64,000 nucleotides of DNA from Clostridium scatologenes (GCF_000968375.1 NZ_CP009933.1:868001-932000); one strand, 5' to 3'; positions 24,761 to 35,178 are shown, numbered from the stretch's first letter. Numbers and translations are program-made. The notes: generated by a model not told the origin, from the letters alone.

Positions 24761-25428
24761 TATATTTTTGAAAAAGGACATACTTCTCTGCAAGTACAGC
24801 AGGAATATATAAATCCACCACCAGGAGTTGAGGAGATACAGGATTGTCTACATTTCTTTTGAATTATTGTAGTGCCATCTAGTGCAGATTGAGGACAGGA
24901 TTTTAAACAAAGATTGCAACTTTCAATACATAAATTACGGGATAAAGCATCTGAAGCAAAATCTATATTTGTAATCACTGCTCCAAGATAAAGTCTGTTT
25001 CCATATTTTTCATTTAGTAATAATGTATTTTTACCAATACATCCGATACCACAAGCTTGAGCTGCATGCTTTAGTGACAATATTCCTCTTCCATGTTTGT
25101 TTTCTGAATCCCAATATTCATAAGGTTCATCACATGGAATTGGAATTGCTTTGTAACCTTGCTTCTCAATATGAAAAGTCAGTTTAATGGCAATGTCATC
25201 TAACAATTGAATTGATTTATTTTTTACAAGAGTATAAGGAGCTTTAGTGCTTGCAGCAAATAAGCTTGAGGGAAAGTGTTTACCAATTGATATAACTGAT
25301 TTTGCTTCAGAATAAATATCTAGAGGATGAAAACCCTTTGGAGCATCTTTAAATCTGTCTATACTTCCAATTCCACATACATCGGCACCAAATGAGTAAG
25401 CTAATTTTTTTATATAATTATTATCCAT
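24760..25428 (-). CDS. Epoxyqueuosine reductase (QueG)-like [4Fe-4S] protein
   Basis: A 222-residue protein similar to the N-terminal cobalamin-type domain of QueG plus a ferredoxin tail. It shows SFGADVCGIGSIDRF, CGIGCIGKNTLLLNEKYG and LGAVITNI. Two Cys clusters follow at the C-terminus: CIESCNLCLKSCP and CCTCREVCPF, enough for two [4Fe-4S] centres. It is much shorter than full QueG (~380 residues) because the HEAT-repeat end is missing, so it may be a different reductase. It lies 66 bp downstream of the C_GCAxxG_C_C gene on the same strand. The ribosome binding site is weak. Confidence 0.8.
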   Translation of the reverse strand: MDNNYIKKLAYSFGADVCGIGSIDRFKDAPKGFHPLDIYSEAKSVISIGKHFPSSLFAASTKAPYTLVKNKSIQLLDDIAIKLTFHIEKQGYKAIPIPCDEPYEYWDSENKHGRGILSLKHAAQACGIGCIGKNTLLLNEKYGNRLYLGAVITNIDFASDALSRNLCIESCNLCLKSCPQSALDGTTIIQKKCRQSCISSTPGGGFIYSCCTCREVCPFSKI

Positions 25429-25494
25429 AAATTTTTAGTGAGAGTATATATTATAATAACTAAATTCTCACCAAAATTCACTTCCTTTCTTTAA

Positions 25495-25905
25495 TTATGC
25501 TGATTTTATAAAGTTATAGGTGAATTCAATAGCCTTTACAGTTAATTCTTCACAAGCATGTGGTGGATCATTTTCCTGAAAGCCATTTGGTCGTAAATGG
25601 TAACATGTTAATGATAAAAATTCCTTAGTAAATCTTTCTGCAAATTTATAACATATATCAGATATTTCATCATCGTTTTTTCCGTTTTGAGAAAAGAAAA
25701 TACCTATAAACATAAGAGAACCTTCTACTAGACCACATTGTGATCTGTAGCCACCTGCTCCATGTAGTCCAATAGCAGACTGAATTGTCTGTTTGTTAAC
25801 TGGTATACTCATCAATTCACTTAAACAATATAATGTGGTTCTTGCACAAGTAATATCTAAATCCCAATAAAAGTGATGTACACTTTCTTTTATTTTAGCT
25901 ATCAT
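25495..25905 (-). CDS. C_GCAxxG_C_C family redox protein
   Basis: A ~136-residue cysteine-rich protein with the family core GLHGAGGYRSQCGLVEGSLMF and further Cys residues (TCARTTLYC, TCYHLRP, HACEEL). Here the usual GCAxxG-like motif is partly altered (GAGGY). Members are probable redox or metal-binding proteins, often next to redox enzymes. ATG 25905 is used because AGAGGAT lies eight bases upstream; the longer frame to 26010 is not supported. It is divergent from a LysR regulator and probably co-transcribed with the QueG-like gene. Confidence 0.75.
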   Translation of the reverse strand: MIAKIKESVHHFYWDLDITCARTTLYCLSELMSIPVNKQTIQSAIGLHGAGGYRSQCGLVEGSLMFIGIFFSQNGKNDDEISDICYKFAERFTKEFLSLTCYHLRPNGFQENDPPHACEELTVKAIEFTYNFIKSA

Positions 25906-26044
25906 TTTATTTAATCCTCTCTTTCTAATTAATATACTAATTGAGCATAATATGACACAATTTTTTAGTTTTGACATGACGTTCTTATACTTTAATTTTA
26001 TAAAATTCAACTTGTATTTTTTATCAGTGTATCATAAAATATAT

Positions 26045-26075
26045 AAATTGATAAGTCGATTATTTTAATCAATTT
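26045..26075. promoter_or_regulatory. Candidate LysR operator
   Basis: The inverted repeat AAATTGAT (26045-26052) and ATCAATTT (26068-26075), spaced by 15 bases, lies in the divergent region just before the LysR start. The dyad size and position are typical of LysR binding sites. Confidence 0.45.
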
Positions 26076-26104
26076 AATCTATTTTTACGATTGGATGTGA
26101 TATA

Positions 26105-26989
26105 TTGGATATAAAACAACTTCAAACTTTTATGGTAGTAGCCAGATTGTTGAATTTTAGAGCAGCTGCTGAAGAACTTAACTATTCTCAATCTACTGTT
26201 TCAGATCATATACGCAATTTGGAACAGGAACTTGGAGTAAAGCTTTTTGAAAGGCTTGGAAGAAAGGTGTTTTTAAATGAGGAAGGAAAAAAGCTAATTT
26301 CACCAGCTGAAAAGATAATTCAAGATGATGAGGAAATTCATGAACTGTTTAATAAAGGAGAAAAGATTCACGGTACTTTAAGAATAGGTGCGGCAGAAAC
26401 CTTATGTGTGTTTTGGCTTCCACCATTGCTCAAGGAATACAGCAAAATTTATCCTCAGGTGCGTATAATATTGAAAATGGCAGATTGTCTTGAATTTCCT
26501 GAATTGTTAGAGAAAAACTTTGTTGATGTTGCATTTAGTCTTCATGATGAGTCTAAAAGAAAATATCTTTCTCAAATTGATATATTTGATGATTCTACTG
26601 TTTTTGTTTCAGCACCAGATTGTCCACTTGCTGCTTTGAAAAAAATTAGCATGCATGAACTTGAGGACCAAGCTTTTATCCTTACTGAATCAGAAAGTGG
26701 ATATAGTATGGAATTGAAAAATTTGCTTAAAAAACTAAATATAAAGGTAGATACTATTATGGAGCTTGGCAGTATAGAAGCTATAAAACAGTGTGTAAAA
26801 AAAGGACTTGGCATCACTCTTTTGCCAAGAATGGTAGTAAAGAAGGAAATTGAAAATGGTGAGCTTGTAGCGCTTCCAGTGGAAATTGATGGTATTAATA
26901 TACATGCTAAACTGATATATCATGTAGATAAGTGGATGTCAGCACCTATGGAGGCTTTAAAGAATATTGTATTGTTAAAAAATAATTAA
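26105..26989 (+). CDS. LysR-family transcriptional regulator
   Basis: A 294-residue protein with an N-terminal winged helix (LNFRAAAEELNYSQSTVSDH, then LEQELGVKLFERLGRKV) and a C-terminal periplasmic-binding-like effector domain (TLRIGAAETLCVFWLPPLL). It starts at TTG with GGATGTGATA directly upstream. The dyad in the divergent intergenic region and the orientation suggest that it controls the C_GCAxxG_C_C and QueG-like genes (inference). The effector cannot be predicted. Confidence 0.88.
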   Translation: MDIKQLQTFMVVARLLNFRAAAEELNYSQSTVSDHIRNLEQELGVKLFERLGRKVFLNEEGKKLISPAEKIIQDDEEIHELFNKGEKIHGTLRIGAAETLCVFWLPPLLKEYSKIYPQVRIILKMADCLEFPELLEKNFVDVAFSLHDESKRKYLSQIDIFDDSTVFVSAPDCPLAALKKISMHELEDQAFILTESESGYSMELKNLLKKLNIKVDTIMELGSIEAIKQCVKKGLGITLLPRMVVKKEIENGELVALPVEIDGINIHAKLIYHVDKWMSAPMEALKNIVLLKNN

Positions 26990-27091
26990 TGTTGAAAAAT
27001 AATTAATATAGTGTAAAATATAAATAATAATAGTTATCATTTGATATATAATTTCAATAAAATGATAACGAGAGGAAGGGGAGGAATTAAT

Positions 27092-29098
27092 TTGAAGTTT
27101 AAAAGTATTAAGACAAAAATGGCAATCTCTTTTGGAGTATTGATTTTAATTATTTGTATAGGACTTGGTACAGTATCTTTTATAGAATCTTATAATACAT
27201 TAGCTTCTAATGCTACTGAATCTTTACTCCAAATGGCAGAGCAGTCTGCAAAGTTTGTTGAGACTAAGGTTGAAGGTCAATTGGATGTAATGGAAGGCTT
27301 GGCAGGAAATTATTACATAAAGAGTGATACACTATCTATAGATCAAAAACTAAATATTTTAAAAGATGAGGTTAAGAGAAGTGGTCATATAAGTATGGGT
27401 ATAGGTGACGCTAGTGGTAATGTTATATTTACAGATGGAGTGAAAGCAAATTTATATGATAGGGAAAACTATAAACAAGCACTTCAAGGCAAGAGCTCAG
27501 TTTCAGATCCTGTTTTGGGTAAGGCAGATAACAGACTTGTTATGTCTTACGCTGTTCCAATTAAGGAGGATGGAAAAGTTAAAGGAGTTTTAATTGCTAC
27601 TCGTGATGGAAGTGAATTGAGCAAATTAACTAGCAATATCAAGTATGGGAAAACTGGAACAACTTTTATGATAAGCAAAAATGGATATACAGTAGCAAAT
27701 AAGGATATATCTCTTGTACGTAAAATGGAGAATGTAATTGAAAAAAGTAAAAATGATCCAAGCTTGCAGGAACTTATGAAGTTTGAAACTTATATGATGG
27801 AAGGTAAGAGTGGTGCAGCTGGTTATACATATAGGGATGGAACAAAAAAATATATTGGATATGCACCTGTTAAAGGTACAAATTGGTCATTAGGTATATC
27901 TGTGCCTAAAGCTGAAGTTATGGAAAGCCTTACAAAAAATGAAAAATTGGAGGCATTTACTACTATCATGTTTGTATTAATAGGAGTATTAATAGCATTT
28001 TTTATTACTTCATTTATAGCAAAACCTATAAATGCAATTACAAAGCATTTAAAAATAGTAGCATCTGGTGATTTTACAGTACCAGTACCTGAAAAGCTAT
28101 TGAAAATGGAAGATGAATCTGGTATACTTGCTTCTGCAGTAAAGGATATGCAGGAGATTCAGGGAAATGTAATTAGAAATATAATAGAGCAATCTTCAAA
28201 TGTAACTGAAAATATGAAACAAATTAATATGGAAATGGAAAATCTCAATAAAAGCATAGAAGAAATATCAGCAACTACAGAACAGCTATCGGATACAACA
28301 GAGAAGACTGCTGAATCTGCTGAAGAAATAAATGACATATCAAATACAATAGAAAAGGATGCAGAATCTATATCACAAAAAGCTGAACATAGTTCTGAAA
28401 GTGTTTTAAAAGCAACTAATATGTCAGAAGAAATGAAGCAAAAGGCCATAAAATCTAGAGAGAGTATAATGAGCATATACAAAAATACAAAAGAAAGTTT
28501 GGAAAATGCTATTAAAGATTCAAAAGAGGTTTCCAAGATCAATGAATTGTCTTCAGCAATTCTTGCCATTATGGAAAATACTAATTTACTAGCATTAAAT
28601 GCATCTATTGAAGCCGCAAGAGCAGGAGAGGCGGGTAAAGGATTTGCTGTTGTAGCAGATGAAATAAGGAGCCTTTCTGATGATTCTAAAGACACTGTAA
28701 CCAGAATACAGGAAGTTACTAAAAATATTTTAGAAGCCGTAGAAAACTTGTCCTCTGGTGCTTATGAAATATTGGAATTTATAGATAAGAAGATTTTACC
28801 TGATTATAATGAAATTGTAGTATCTCATGAAAAATCCAGTGAGAATTTTTCAGATATAAGTAACATGGTAAGAGATTTTAGTAATACTTCCTATAAACTC
28901 CTTACATCAGTTCAAAATGTATCAAAATTGATGCAGGAAATATCTGATAGTGGAAATGAACAAGCAACTGGAGCTCAAAATATTGCAGGTGAAACTTCTC
29001 AAATAACTAAAATGTCAGGTCATGTTGTAGAATTAACTGAAAAGGCAAAAGAAAAATCTGATTCTTTAGCGAATACAGTTTCAAAGTTCAAAGTATAA
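27092..29098 (+). CDS. Methyl-accepting chemotaxis protein with dCache sensor
   Basis: A ~669-residue chemoreceptor. An N-terminal helix (MAISFGVLILIICIGLGTVS) and a second one near 292-315 bracket an extracellular dCache-type double-PAS ligand domain (motifs YDRENYKQALQGKSSVSDP, GKTGTTFMISKNG, YIGYAPVKGTNWSLGI). A HAMP region follows, then a signalling domain whose hairpin tip contains ALNASIEAARAGEAGKG. The TTG at 27092 is preferred because GGGGAGGA lies seven bases before it. The ligand is unknown; similar domains bind amino acids. Confidence 0.92.
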   Translation: MKFKSIKTKMAISFGVLILIICIGLGTVSFIESYNTLASNATESLLQMAEQSAKFVETKVEGQLDVMEGLAGNYYIKSDTLSIDQKLNILKDEVKRSGHISMGIGDASGNVIFTDGVKANLYDRENYKQALQGKSSVSDPVLGKADNRLVMSYAVPIKEDGKVKGVLIATRDGSELSKLTSNIKYGKTGTTFMISKNGYTVANKDISLVRKMENVIEKSKNDPSLQELMKFETYMMEGKSGAAGYTYRDGTKKYIGYAPVKGTNWSLGISVPKAEVMESLTKNEKLEAFTTIMFVLIGVLIAFFITSFIAKPINAITKHLKIVASGDFTVPVPEKLLKMEDESGILASAVKDMQEIQGNVIRNIIEQSSNVTENMKQINMEMENLNKSIEEISATTEQLSDTTEKTAESAEEINDISNTIEKDAESISQKAEHSSESVLKATNMSEEMKQKAIKSRESIMSIYKNTKESLENAIKDSKEVSKINELSSAILAIMENTNLLALNASIEAARAGEAGKGFAVVADEIRSLSDDSKDTVTRIQEVTKNILEAVENLSSGAYEILEFIDKKILPDYNEIVVSHEKSSENFSDISNMVRDFSNTSYKLLTSVQNVSKLMQEISDSGNEQATGAQNIAGETSQITKMSGHVVELTEKAKEKSDSLANTVSKFKV

Positions 29099-29116
29099 AT
29101 ATATTATGGAACAATT

Positions 29117-29144
29117 TTTCAGAGGACAATTGTCCTCTGAAAAT
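29117..29144. terminator. Perfect palindromic bidirectional terminator
   Basis: TTTTCAGAGGACAA is followed directly by its reverse complement, giving a 14-bp perfect stem with A and T runs on both sides. It lies between the convergent chemoreceptor and FUSC genes. Confidence 0.8.
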
Positions 29145-29148
29145 AAAA

Positions 29149-31077
29149 TTATTTAATACTTAGTGCTTCTTGAAGTATATTAATCTCCTTGCAAATTTTT
29201 GGAAGTTCCTCCATAATAGGAACTTTTTTAGGTTGTACAGGTAGTCTTTGTTCAATAGCTGTTGCCATTGTTTCAAATACAAGAAGTAATTGTGCTAAAT
29301 TCTCATCTGATATTTTTAAAGACCCATTTGCTATGTATCCATATTCCAGTATATAACTTATATGTTCCAATGAAAAAACTGCAGGCCACATCATTTGAAG
29401 CATTTTTTCATCGTTAGGAATTTCACCTAATGCTGTGTTATATGCCATTTTAAAATTCATAAGATTTATTTTCATTTTTTCCTTTATCCACTCTGTATTA
29501 TCATTGTTTTCTTTAGCTTTAGATGCTAAACGAACCAATACTCTAGCTTGACTTCGTATTAACTTTACCATCAAATCTGGTAGTCTGCTGGAAGCTGAAC
29601 GACGTCCAATAATGTAAGTACCAATAAGCCCAATTACAGATCCAATAAATATGTCTGTAATACGTGCTGCTGCGAAATAAGAAACATTATGTATCTGAGT
29701 TGAGGTTTCTGCTATAAGCAGTGCATTTGGTGTTATGAATATTGCAGCTAAAGCATAATTTTTAGCAATAAAAAGTTCTGTCAATGCTGTCAAACACATA
29801 TTAATTATAACTATCATAAAACCTTGTGGCTGAAGTTTAAAAATAACAAGGGCTATGATTATGCCAGCAATAGTACCACAGGAACGCTGAATTGATCTGT
29901 GGAAGGTAGATAAAATGGTTGAACCAAGCATTACAGAGGCACAGGATAATGTAATCCAATAAGGTCTTGTAAATGAAAATTTAAAAGCTATAATAGTTGA
30001 TATTGAAAGAATAAATCCAAATCTAACTGCATTGACAAATACCATTGAATCTCTATTACAAGCTTTAATAAGTTTCATTTTTAACGAAGGTTTTGAAATT
30101 TTGATACTATGTCCAATATATTCTAATGGTATATTAATAATAGCCTCTATATCATAAATTATTTCCAAAAATTTATGATAATTTTTATCTAGTTCGCTAG
30201 ATATTGGATTTAGTTTAATAACATCGCTATCTACCAATTCAATTCCTGTATATAGGGTTCTTATTAGTTCACCAAATTCCTTTGGTAATTTAGTATTTTT
30301 ATTAGAGCATAATTCAAGCATTTCTAAAAATAATTTATTAGCTTGTTCATTTAGAAGAACTAATCTATTAAAAAAGAATGAATTTTTCCATGGAATATAA
30401 CCTGTTAAAATGGTTTCTTCTGATTCTTTTAAAGCATTGACAGCACGCTGCCTGGCGTTATTAATATTATCATTACCAATAGCTTCACTAAATTCTGCTA
30501 AAGATAAATATACTTCCTTAAGTGTTTTTATTTCAGGATTATGTGGATTACGAAACCAGCCTATCATACTAACTATCCATGCAAAACATCCGCTTGCAAA
30601 GACTACAGTAGTACGTATAGGTGCTGATGATGGATCAATAGTCATTCCTGTCGTCATTAAAAAACTTAATACGAAGAATATTGCTGCTGGACCTGGTATC
30701 TTAAGTACACCAAATATGAAAGTTGCAGCTGCTCCAATTAAACCTACTGTAAAAATGATTAAGATAGGATAAGGAGATAGTAATGTACCTAAAGCAACTG
30801 AAAGACTTATTCCAATTACAACAAAAAATATTTTTTTTGCACGTTGAGCATAGGGTTCATTAAAAGTATATAAATATGAAAAACTTCCTATGGCACCTAA
30901 TAAACCTAAATGAAGTTGACCAAATATTAAGCCTATGATAACTGGAAATCCTGCAGATATAGCAGCACCTACAGCCTTGTTCCAGGGAAAAGGGCCTTTT
31001 CTAATTTGAAATGATTGTTTTAATATTGTTAGAAAAGAGTTATCATTAGATAAATTTTGTTTACTCTTTTTAAACAT
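29149..31077 (-). CDS. FUSC family membrane protein (aromatic acid exporter-like)
   Basis: A 642-residue protein with two transmembrane bundles (about residues 30-180 and 350-490), each followed by a cytoplasmic helical region, as in YccS/AaeB-type FUSC proteins. The second bundle carries the FUSC-like PYWITLSCASVMLGSTILST and FHRSIQRSCGTIAGI. Members export aromatic carboxylates or other weak acids. AGAAGGTGAAAG precedes the ATG. The substrate and regulation are not evident. It is a lone gene. Confidence 0.8.
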   Translation of the reverse strand: MFKKSKQNLSNDNSFLTILKQSFQIRKGPFPWNKAVGAAISAGFPVIIGLIFGQLHLGLLGAIGSFSYLYTFNEPYAQRAKKIFFVVIGISLSVALGTLLSPYPILIIFTVGLIGAAATFIFGVLKIPGPAAIFFVLSFLMTTGMTIDPSSAPIRTTVVFASGCFAWIVSMIGWFRNPHNPEIKTLKEVYLSLAEFSEAIGNDNINNARQRAVNALKESEETILTGYIPWKNSFFFNRLVLLNEQANKLFLEMLELCSNKNTKLPKEFGELIRTLYTGIELVDSDVIKLNPISSELDKNYHKFLEIIYDIEAIINIPLEYIGHSIKISKPSLKMKLIKACNRDSMVFVNAVRFGFILSISTIIAFKFSFTRPYWITLSCASVMLGSTILSTFHRSIQRSCGTIAGIIIALVIFKLQPQGFMIVIINMCLTALTELFIAKNYALAAIFITPNALLIAETSTQIHNVSYFAAARITDIFIGSVIGLIGTYIIGRRSASSRLPDLMVKLIRSQARVLVRLASKAKENNDNTEWIKEKMKINLMNFKMAYNTALGEIPNDEKMLQMMWPAVFSLEHISYILEYGYIANGSLKISDENLAQLLLVFETMATAIEQRLPVQPKKVPIMEELPKICKEINILQEALSIK

Positions 31078-31310
31078 CTTTCACCTTCTCTACTATAAAT
31101 TGATTTTAAAGTTAATTGTAAGAATCCATTATTTAAAATACCTTATATTAAGTACACTGTCAATACCATATAAAAATTTGTGAAATTGTATATGTTTTGT
31201 AAAACTTTTAAATTCATATGGTTATAGGATGAAATGATATTAGATATGGGTTATAATAATCATAATCGAATATATTGGCACAAATTTCATGTATGATTGT
31301 GGAGGAAAAT

Positions 31311-32018
31311 ATGACAGATAAGAATAAAGGAAAAGTTACTTTATATTTAATGAGACATGGACAAACTATTTTAAATAAGGCTGAGAGAACTCAAGGTTGG
31401 TGTGATGGTGTTCTTACCAAAGAAGGCATAGAGGTTGCTGTAAATACTGGATTGGGACTTAGTGATGTGAATTTTAAAGCAGCTTACAGCAGTGATTTAG
31501 GTAGAGCAATAAAAACTGCCAAAATTGTTATAAGTGAAAATAAGTCAAGTACAAATTTGAAATTGAAAGAAATTGAAGGTTTAAGAGAAGTGTATTTTGG
31601 AAAATATGAAGGAGAATTTCAAGATATAATGTTTAATGATATACTTAATTATCTTAATGTAACTTCAATTAAAGAAGCAGAAGCAAAATATGATTTCCAA
31701 AAAGAATATTGTAATGCTTGTGCTGCTTTAGATGAAACAAAAGAAGCTGAAAGTTATGACATTATAATAAAAAGGGTAATGAATAACTTAAAGGATATAT
31801 GTGAAGAAAATTCAAAAGATAATGGAGGAAATGTACTTGTAGTAGCTCATGGAGGAGTAATTAGATTGATCATTGATTACTTGGACAAGAGCTTTGTTTT
31901 GAGAGCTTTGGATAATTCTAGTATATCTAAAGTTGTATATGAAAATGGAACTTTTAAGGTTGAATCTGTAAATGATACTAGGTATAGTGAAAAAGGCAAG
32001 GCTATGAAGATAAAATAG
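31311..32018 (+). CDS. Histidine phosphatase family protein (phosphoglycerate-mutase-like)
   Basis: A ~235-residue branch-1 histidine phosphatase. The catalytic RHG is at residues 15-17 (LYLMRHGQT), YSSDLGRAIKTA is the second conserved block, and VVAHGGVIR near the C-terminus provides the second catalytic His. It probably dephosphorylates a small phospho-metabolite; family resemblance alone cannot distinguish alpha-ribazole phosphatase, a mutase or another enzyme. The start is ATG 31311 after GGAGG. A strong terminator follows at once. Confidence 0.88.
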   Translation: MTDKNKGKVTLYLMRHGQTILNKAERTQGWCDGVLTKEGIEVAVNTGLGLSDVNFKAAYSSDLGRAIKTAKIVISENKSSTNLKLKEIEGLREVYFGKYEGEFQDIMFNDILNYLNVTSIKEAEAKYDFQKEYCNACAALDETKEAESYDIIIKRVMNNLKDICEENSKDNGGNVLVVAHGGVIRLIIDYLDKSFVLRALDNSSISKVVYENGTFKVESVNDTRYSEKGKAMKIK

Positions 32019-32050
32019 CAGTGTTCAATTATGAACACTGCTATTTTGTA
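32015..32050. terminator. Bidirectional intrinsic terminator
   Basis: AAATAGCAGTGTTC pairs with GAACACTGCTATTT, with a short AATTAT loop, and is followed by a T-rich end. It separates the convergent phosphatase and chemoreceptor genes. Confidence 0.85.
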
Positions 32051-32078
32051 GTAGGTTATTATAGTATATGAATTTTAC

Positions 32079-33827
32079 TTATACATTAAATTTTGAAATC
32101 ATATTATTGAGAGCATTAAAACCTTCTTCAGTGGAATTAATGCTTTCTTTTATTTCATTTGATTTGCTCACTACTGAGGATACCTTTTCAGCAATATTGC
32201 TTGTACCAAGTGCACCTTCATTTGTGGCTTCAGCTATACCATTCATAGTTAGTACTATATTTTCAACAGAAGATACTAGTTCTTTAGAAGTTGAACTAAA
32301 GTTATTTACTAAATCATTAACAAGGTCAGCATCAAGTTTATATTGATCTGTAGCATCTAACATTGTTTGGTAGTCACAAGTAACATCATTTTCTACAAAT
32401 TTAAGCAGCTCATTTGAATTATTGGTTAAATTTTCTACACAGTCAATAACTACTTTTGTTATTTTTTGAATTTCACTAACCGATGTCCTTGAAGTTTCTG
32501 CAAGGTTTCTTATTTCATCAGCAACAACAGCAAATCCTTTTCCTGCTTCACCAGCCCTTGCAGCTTCTATAGAAGCATTAAGTGCTAGTAGATTTGTTTG
32601 TGCAGTTATTTCTAATATAGAATCTGACAATTCATTAATTTGATTTACAGATTTAGATTGTGCCAAAGAGTTCTTTAATTTTTCTTTTACCGTATTAAGC
32701 ATTTCAGAGGTATTATTGTGTGATATTGAAAAATCATTCTTTAATTTAGAAGCTCTTTCATTTATACTTTCAACTGATTTTGAACCTAAGGCAGCTTTGC
32801 TAGAAATAGCTTCAATATGTTTCTCTATCTCAGAACTAGCAGCTGTTGTCTCTTGGGTAGATGCTGCAGTTTCTTCCATACCAGCAGATAATTCTTCTGT
32901 GGTGGAGGATATATCTTCTATTTCATCTTTAAGAGAAAATATATTTTCATTTACTGTCTTAATAGCATCTTTTAAAACTATAGTTTCTTCAACAACTTTT
33001 TTTATAATACTTCTGAATTCATTTCTTATATTTGATTCTGCATTGATAATTTCTGCAAATTCATCTTTTTCTGATAAGTATTGCTCATAGCTTTTATCAT
33101 ATTTTAGATCAAATTTTGCTGTTTTTTTCATCAATGCTATGGATACATTGGTTCTTTTCTTTATGTTGATAATCAAATATGATCCTAGCAAAATTGAAAG
33201 GAAAATTGTACACAATGAAACAATAAGAATTATATTTATAATGGAGTTTACTAAAGAACGACTTTCACTAATTACACTGGAATTATAGTCATCCATTATT
33301 CCTTCAATTTGATTGATTCTTTCTCTAGCTAGATCAAAATTTTTAAGATACTCTGCCTTGTTAATTAATATATTTTTATCAGGATCAAAAAGCTTTGACC
33401 AATTGGAAAAATCTTTATCGAAGGAATCAAATAACTGAATTAATGTTAAATTTGAATCCTTATTTTTCAGATTTTCAAATTTAGCTTTGTCGCTATATAT
33501 TATATCCCTTGCTTTATGTACTCTATCAATAGTTTGTTTTTGGTTTTCTAAATAAGAAGCCTTTGCATCTTTTAAAGTTTTTGGATCTGAGGTACTTTCC
33601 ATTTCCATTTGATCAGTTAATGCTTGATAAAAGTCCCTATCAGCATTAAGCAGCCAATATTCGCTCATATGTGTTTCTTCATATATATTTTTAATTAATC
33701 CATTGTGAATTTGGTTTATGTATTTTATAGAAATACATGAGATTAATATTAGTGAGGCAATAGGGATTATTAGACTAAATATCATCTTTACACTCAACTT
33801 AATATTGTTTAACTTCCATTTTTTCAT
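32079..33827 (-). CDS. Methyl-accepting chemotaxis protein with helical-bundle sensor
   Basis: A ~582-residue chemoreceptor. A transmembrane helix (about 15-35), a ~160-residue all-helical extracellular domain of the four-helix-bundle or PilJ-like type, and a second helix (about 200-223) precede a HAMP-like linker. The cytoplasmic signalling domain has the conserved tip NLLALNASIEAARAGEAGKG. ATG 33827 is about ten bases after GGAGGA, whereas the ATG at 33836 is too close. The ligand is unknown. It belongs to a different sensor class from the receptor at 27092. Confidence 0.91.
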   Translation of the reverse strand: MKKWKLNNIKLSVKMIFSLIIPIASLILISCISIKYINQIHNGLIKNIYEETHMSEYWLLNADRDFYQALTDQMEMESTSDPKTLKDAKASYLENQKQTIDRVHKARDIIYSDKAKFENLKNKDSNLTLIQLFDSFDKDFSNWSKLFDPDKNILINKAEYLKNFDLARERINQIEGIMDDYNSSVISESRSLVNSIINIILIVSLCTIFLSILLGSYLIINIKKRTNVSIALMKKTAKFDLKYDKSYEQYLSEKDEFAEIINAESNIRNEFRSIIKKVVEETIVLKDAIKTVNENIFSLKDEIEDISSTTEELSAGMEETAASTQETTAASSEIEKHIEAISSKAALGSKSVESINERASKLKNDFSISHNNTSEMLNTVKEKLKNSLAQSKSVNQINELSDSILEITAQTNLLALNASIEAARAGEAGKGFAVVADEIRNLAETSRTSVSEIQKITKVVIDCVENLTNNSNELLKFVENDVTCDYQTMLDATDQYKLDADLVNDLVNNFSSTSKELVSSVENIVLTMNGIAEATNEGALGTSNIAEKVSSVVSKSNEIKESINSTEEGFNALNNMISKFNV

Positions 33828-34094
33828 AAGTAACATTCCTCCGCTTTTCTATTCTATAATAACAATTTTACAATGAATTGGAATTTAAAGCTATAGAATC
33901 TAGAGATTAAATTGTTAATTATTTAGTTATATTTGCTTTTTATGAAAAATTTGTTTAATATAATAAATATGTTGTGACTTTTACATAGAAAAATAAAAAT
34001 GATCAACTAATGAAAAATGTTGAAACTAGATGGAAACTTTACACATTCCAAAGTTGAATTATATAGTTTAAGAAAGGTGGAATTGTAACAAATA

Positions 34095-34937
34095 ATGAAA
34101 AGAGAAAGTATTTACAAAAGATATGTACCTAAATATGAACAAGTTAGAGAAAATGATGATAATACATATTGGTTTATATTTAATTCTGATAAACTTTTAG
34201 TAAAGATAATAGATAATCAAGTTATCATACCTACTGCAATAAGTATAGAAGAATTGAATGTTCCTTTCAAAAGTGTGCATTACATGGGGATTTTAAATGA
34301 ACATAATTGTTATGCTGTAAATACAAGCTCTATTGAATTACAGGATAACAGCATGAATTTTAAACCACTAAGATCCTTATATGACTATTTAGATGAAGAT
34401 ATATTCTTATTATCAGGAAAAGCACTTCAGATTATTAAATGGGACGAAACTCACAAATACTGTGGAAGATGTGGAAGCCTTACAGATACAATTGAAGGTG
34501 AATATGGTAAAATTTGTCCTAAATGTGGTTTTATAAGTTATCCTCGTATTTCGCCAGCAGTAATAACAGCAGTAATAAAAGATGGACAAATACTTATGGC
34601 ACATAACAAGTCTTTTCCAGGAAACAGACACAGTATTATTGCCGGCTTTGTAGAACCTGGTGAAACTCTTGAAGAATGTGTTAGAAGAGAAACATCTGAA
34701 GAAGTAGGGATAAAAGTCAAAAATATAAAATACTTTTCAAGTCAGCCTTGGCCTTTCCCAAATTCTTTAATGATAGGCTTCGTGGCTGAATATGAAAGTG
34801 GAGAAATATGCGTTGATGGTGAGGAAATAACCAAAGCAGACTGGTTTAAGGAGCTTGATACCATTGAATTACCATCTAAAATGAGCATAGCAAGAGAAAT
34901 TATAGATTGGTATAGAGAAAAGTATTGTTCAAAGTAA
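34095..34937 (+). CDS. nudC: NAD(+) diphosphatase / NAD-RNA decapping Nudix hydrolase
   Basis: A 280-residue NudC. A four-Cys zinc site (Cys123, 126, 141, 144 in CGRCG and CPKCG) sits before the Nudix domain. The Nudix box is GFVEPGETLEECVRRETSEE (184-203), continuing through VGI to residue 206, and the NADH-specific array SQPWPFP is at 216-222. It cleaves NAD(H) to NMN(H) and AMP and removes NAD caps from RNA. The site AAAGGTGG is 13 bases upstream, a long spacing. An intrinsic terminator follows. Confidence 0.93.
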   Translation: MKRESIYKRYVPKYEQVRENDDNTYWFIFNSDKLLVKIIDNQVIIPTAISIEELNVPFKSVHYMGILNEHNCYAVNTSSIELQDNSMNFKPLRSLYDYLDEDIFLLSGKALQIIKWDETHKYCGRCGSLTDTIEGEYGKICPKCGFISYPRISPAVITAVIKDGQILMAHNKSFPGNRHSIIAGFVEPGETLEECVRRETSEEVGIKVKNIKYFSSQPWPFPNSLMIGFVAEYESGEICVDGEEITKADWFKELDTIELPSKMSIAREIIDWYREKYCSK

Positions 34938-34948
34938 AATTAATGCAC

Positions 34949-34985
34949 CACATTATTCAATTTGAATTTTGTGGTGTTTTCTGTT
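34949..34985 (+). terminator. Intrinsic terminator after nudC
   Basis: CACCACA and TTGTGGTG form the base of the stem with an A/T-rich inner part, followed by TTTTCTGTTGT. The T-run is moderate. Confidence 0.6.
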
Positions 34986-35178
34986 GTGTAAAAAATTATC
35001 TATATAGAAAATATTTTCAATATTGTATATATTCAAAATAGATGTAAAATAAAACTGATAAAGGGTATTAATTCAAATAGGTAACATCTTAAGTTGTAAG
35101 GATTATATAACAAATATTGAGTACAAAGTTATATATTCATAATATGTTTAATTACCATAAAAAATGGGGAGGGACAAC

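Noticed and set aside
28159..28695. 178-codon antisense frame within the chemoreceptor
   Set aside because: It is a mirror of the Ser/Ala/Glu-rich coiled-coil coding strand, typical of chemoreceptor genes.
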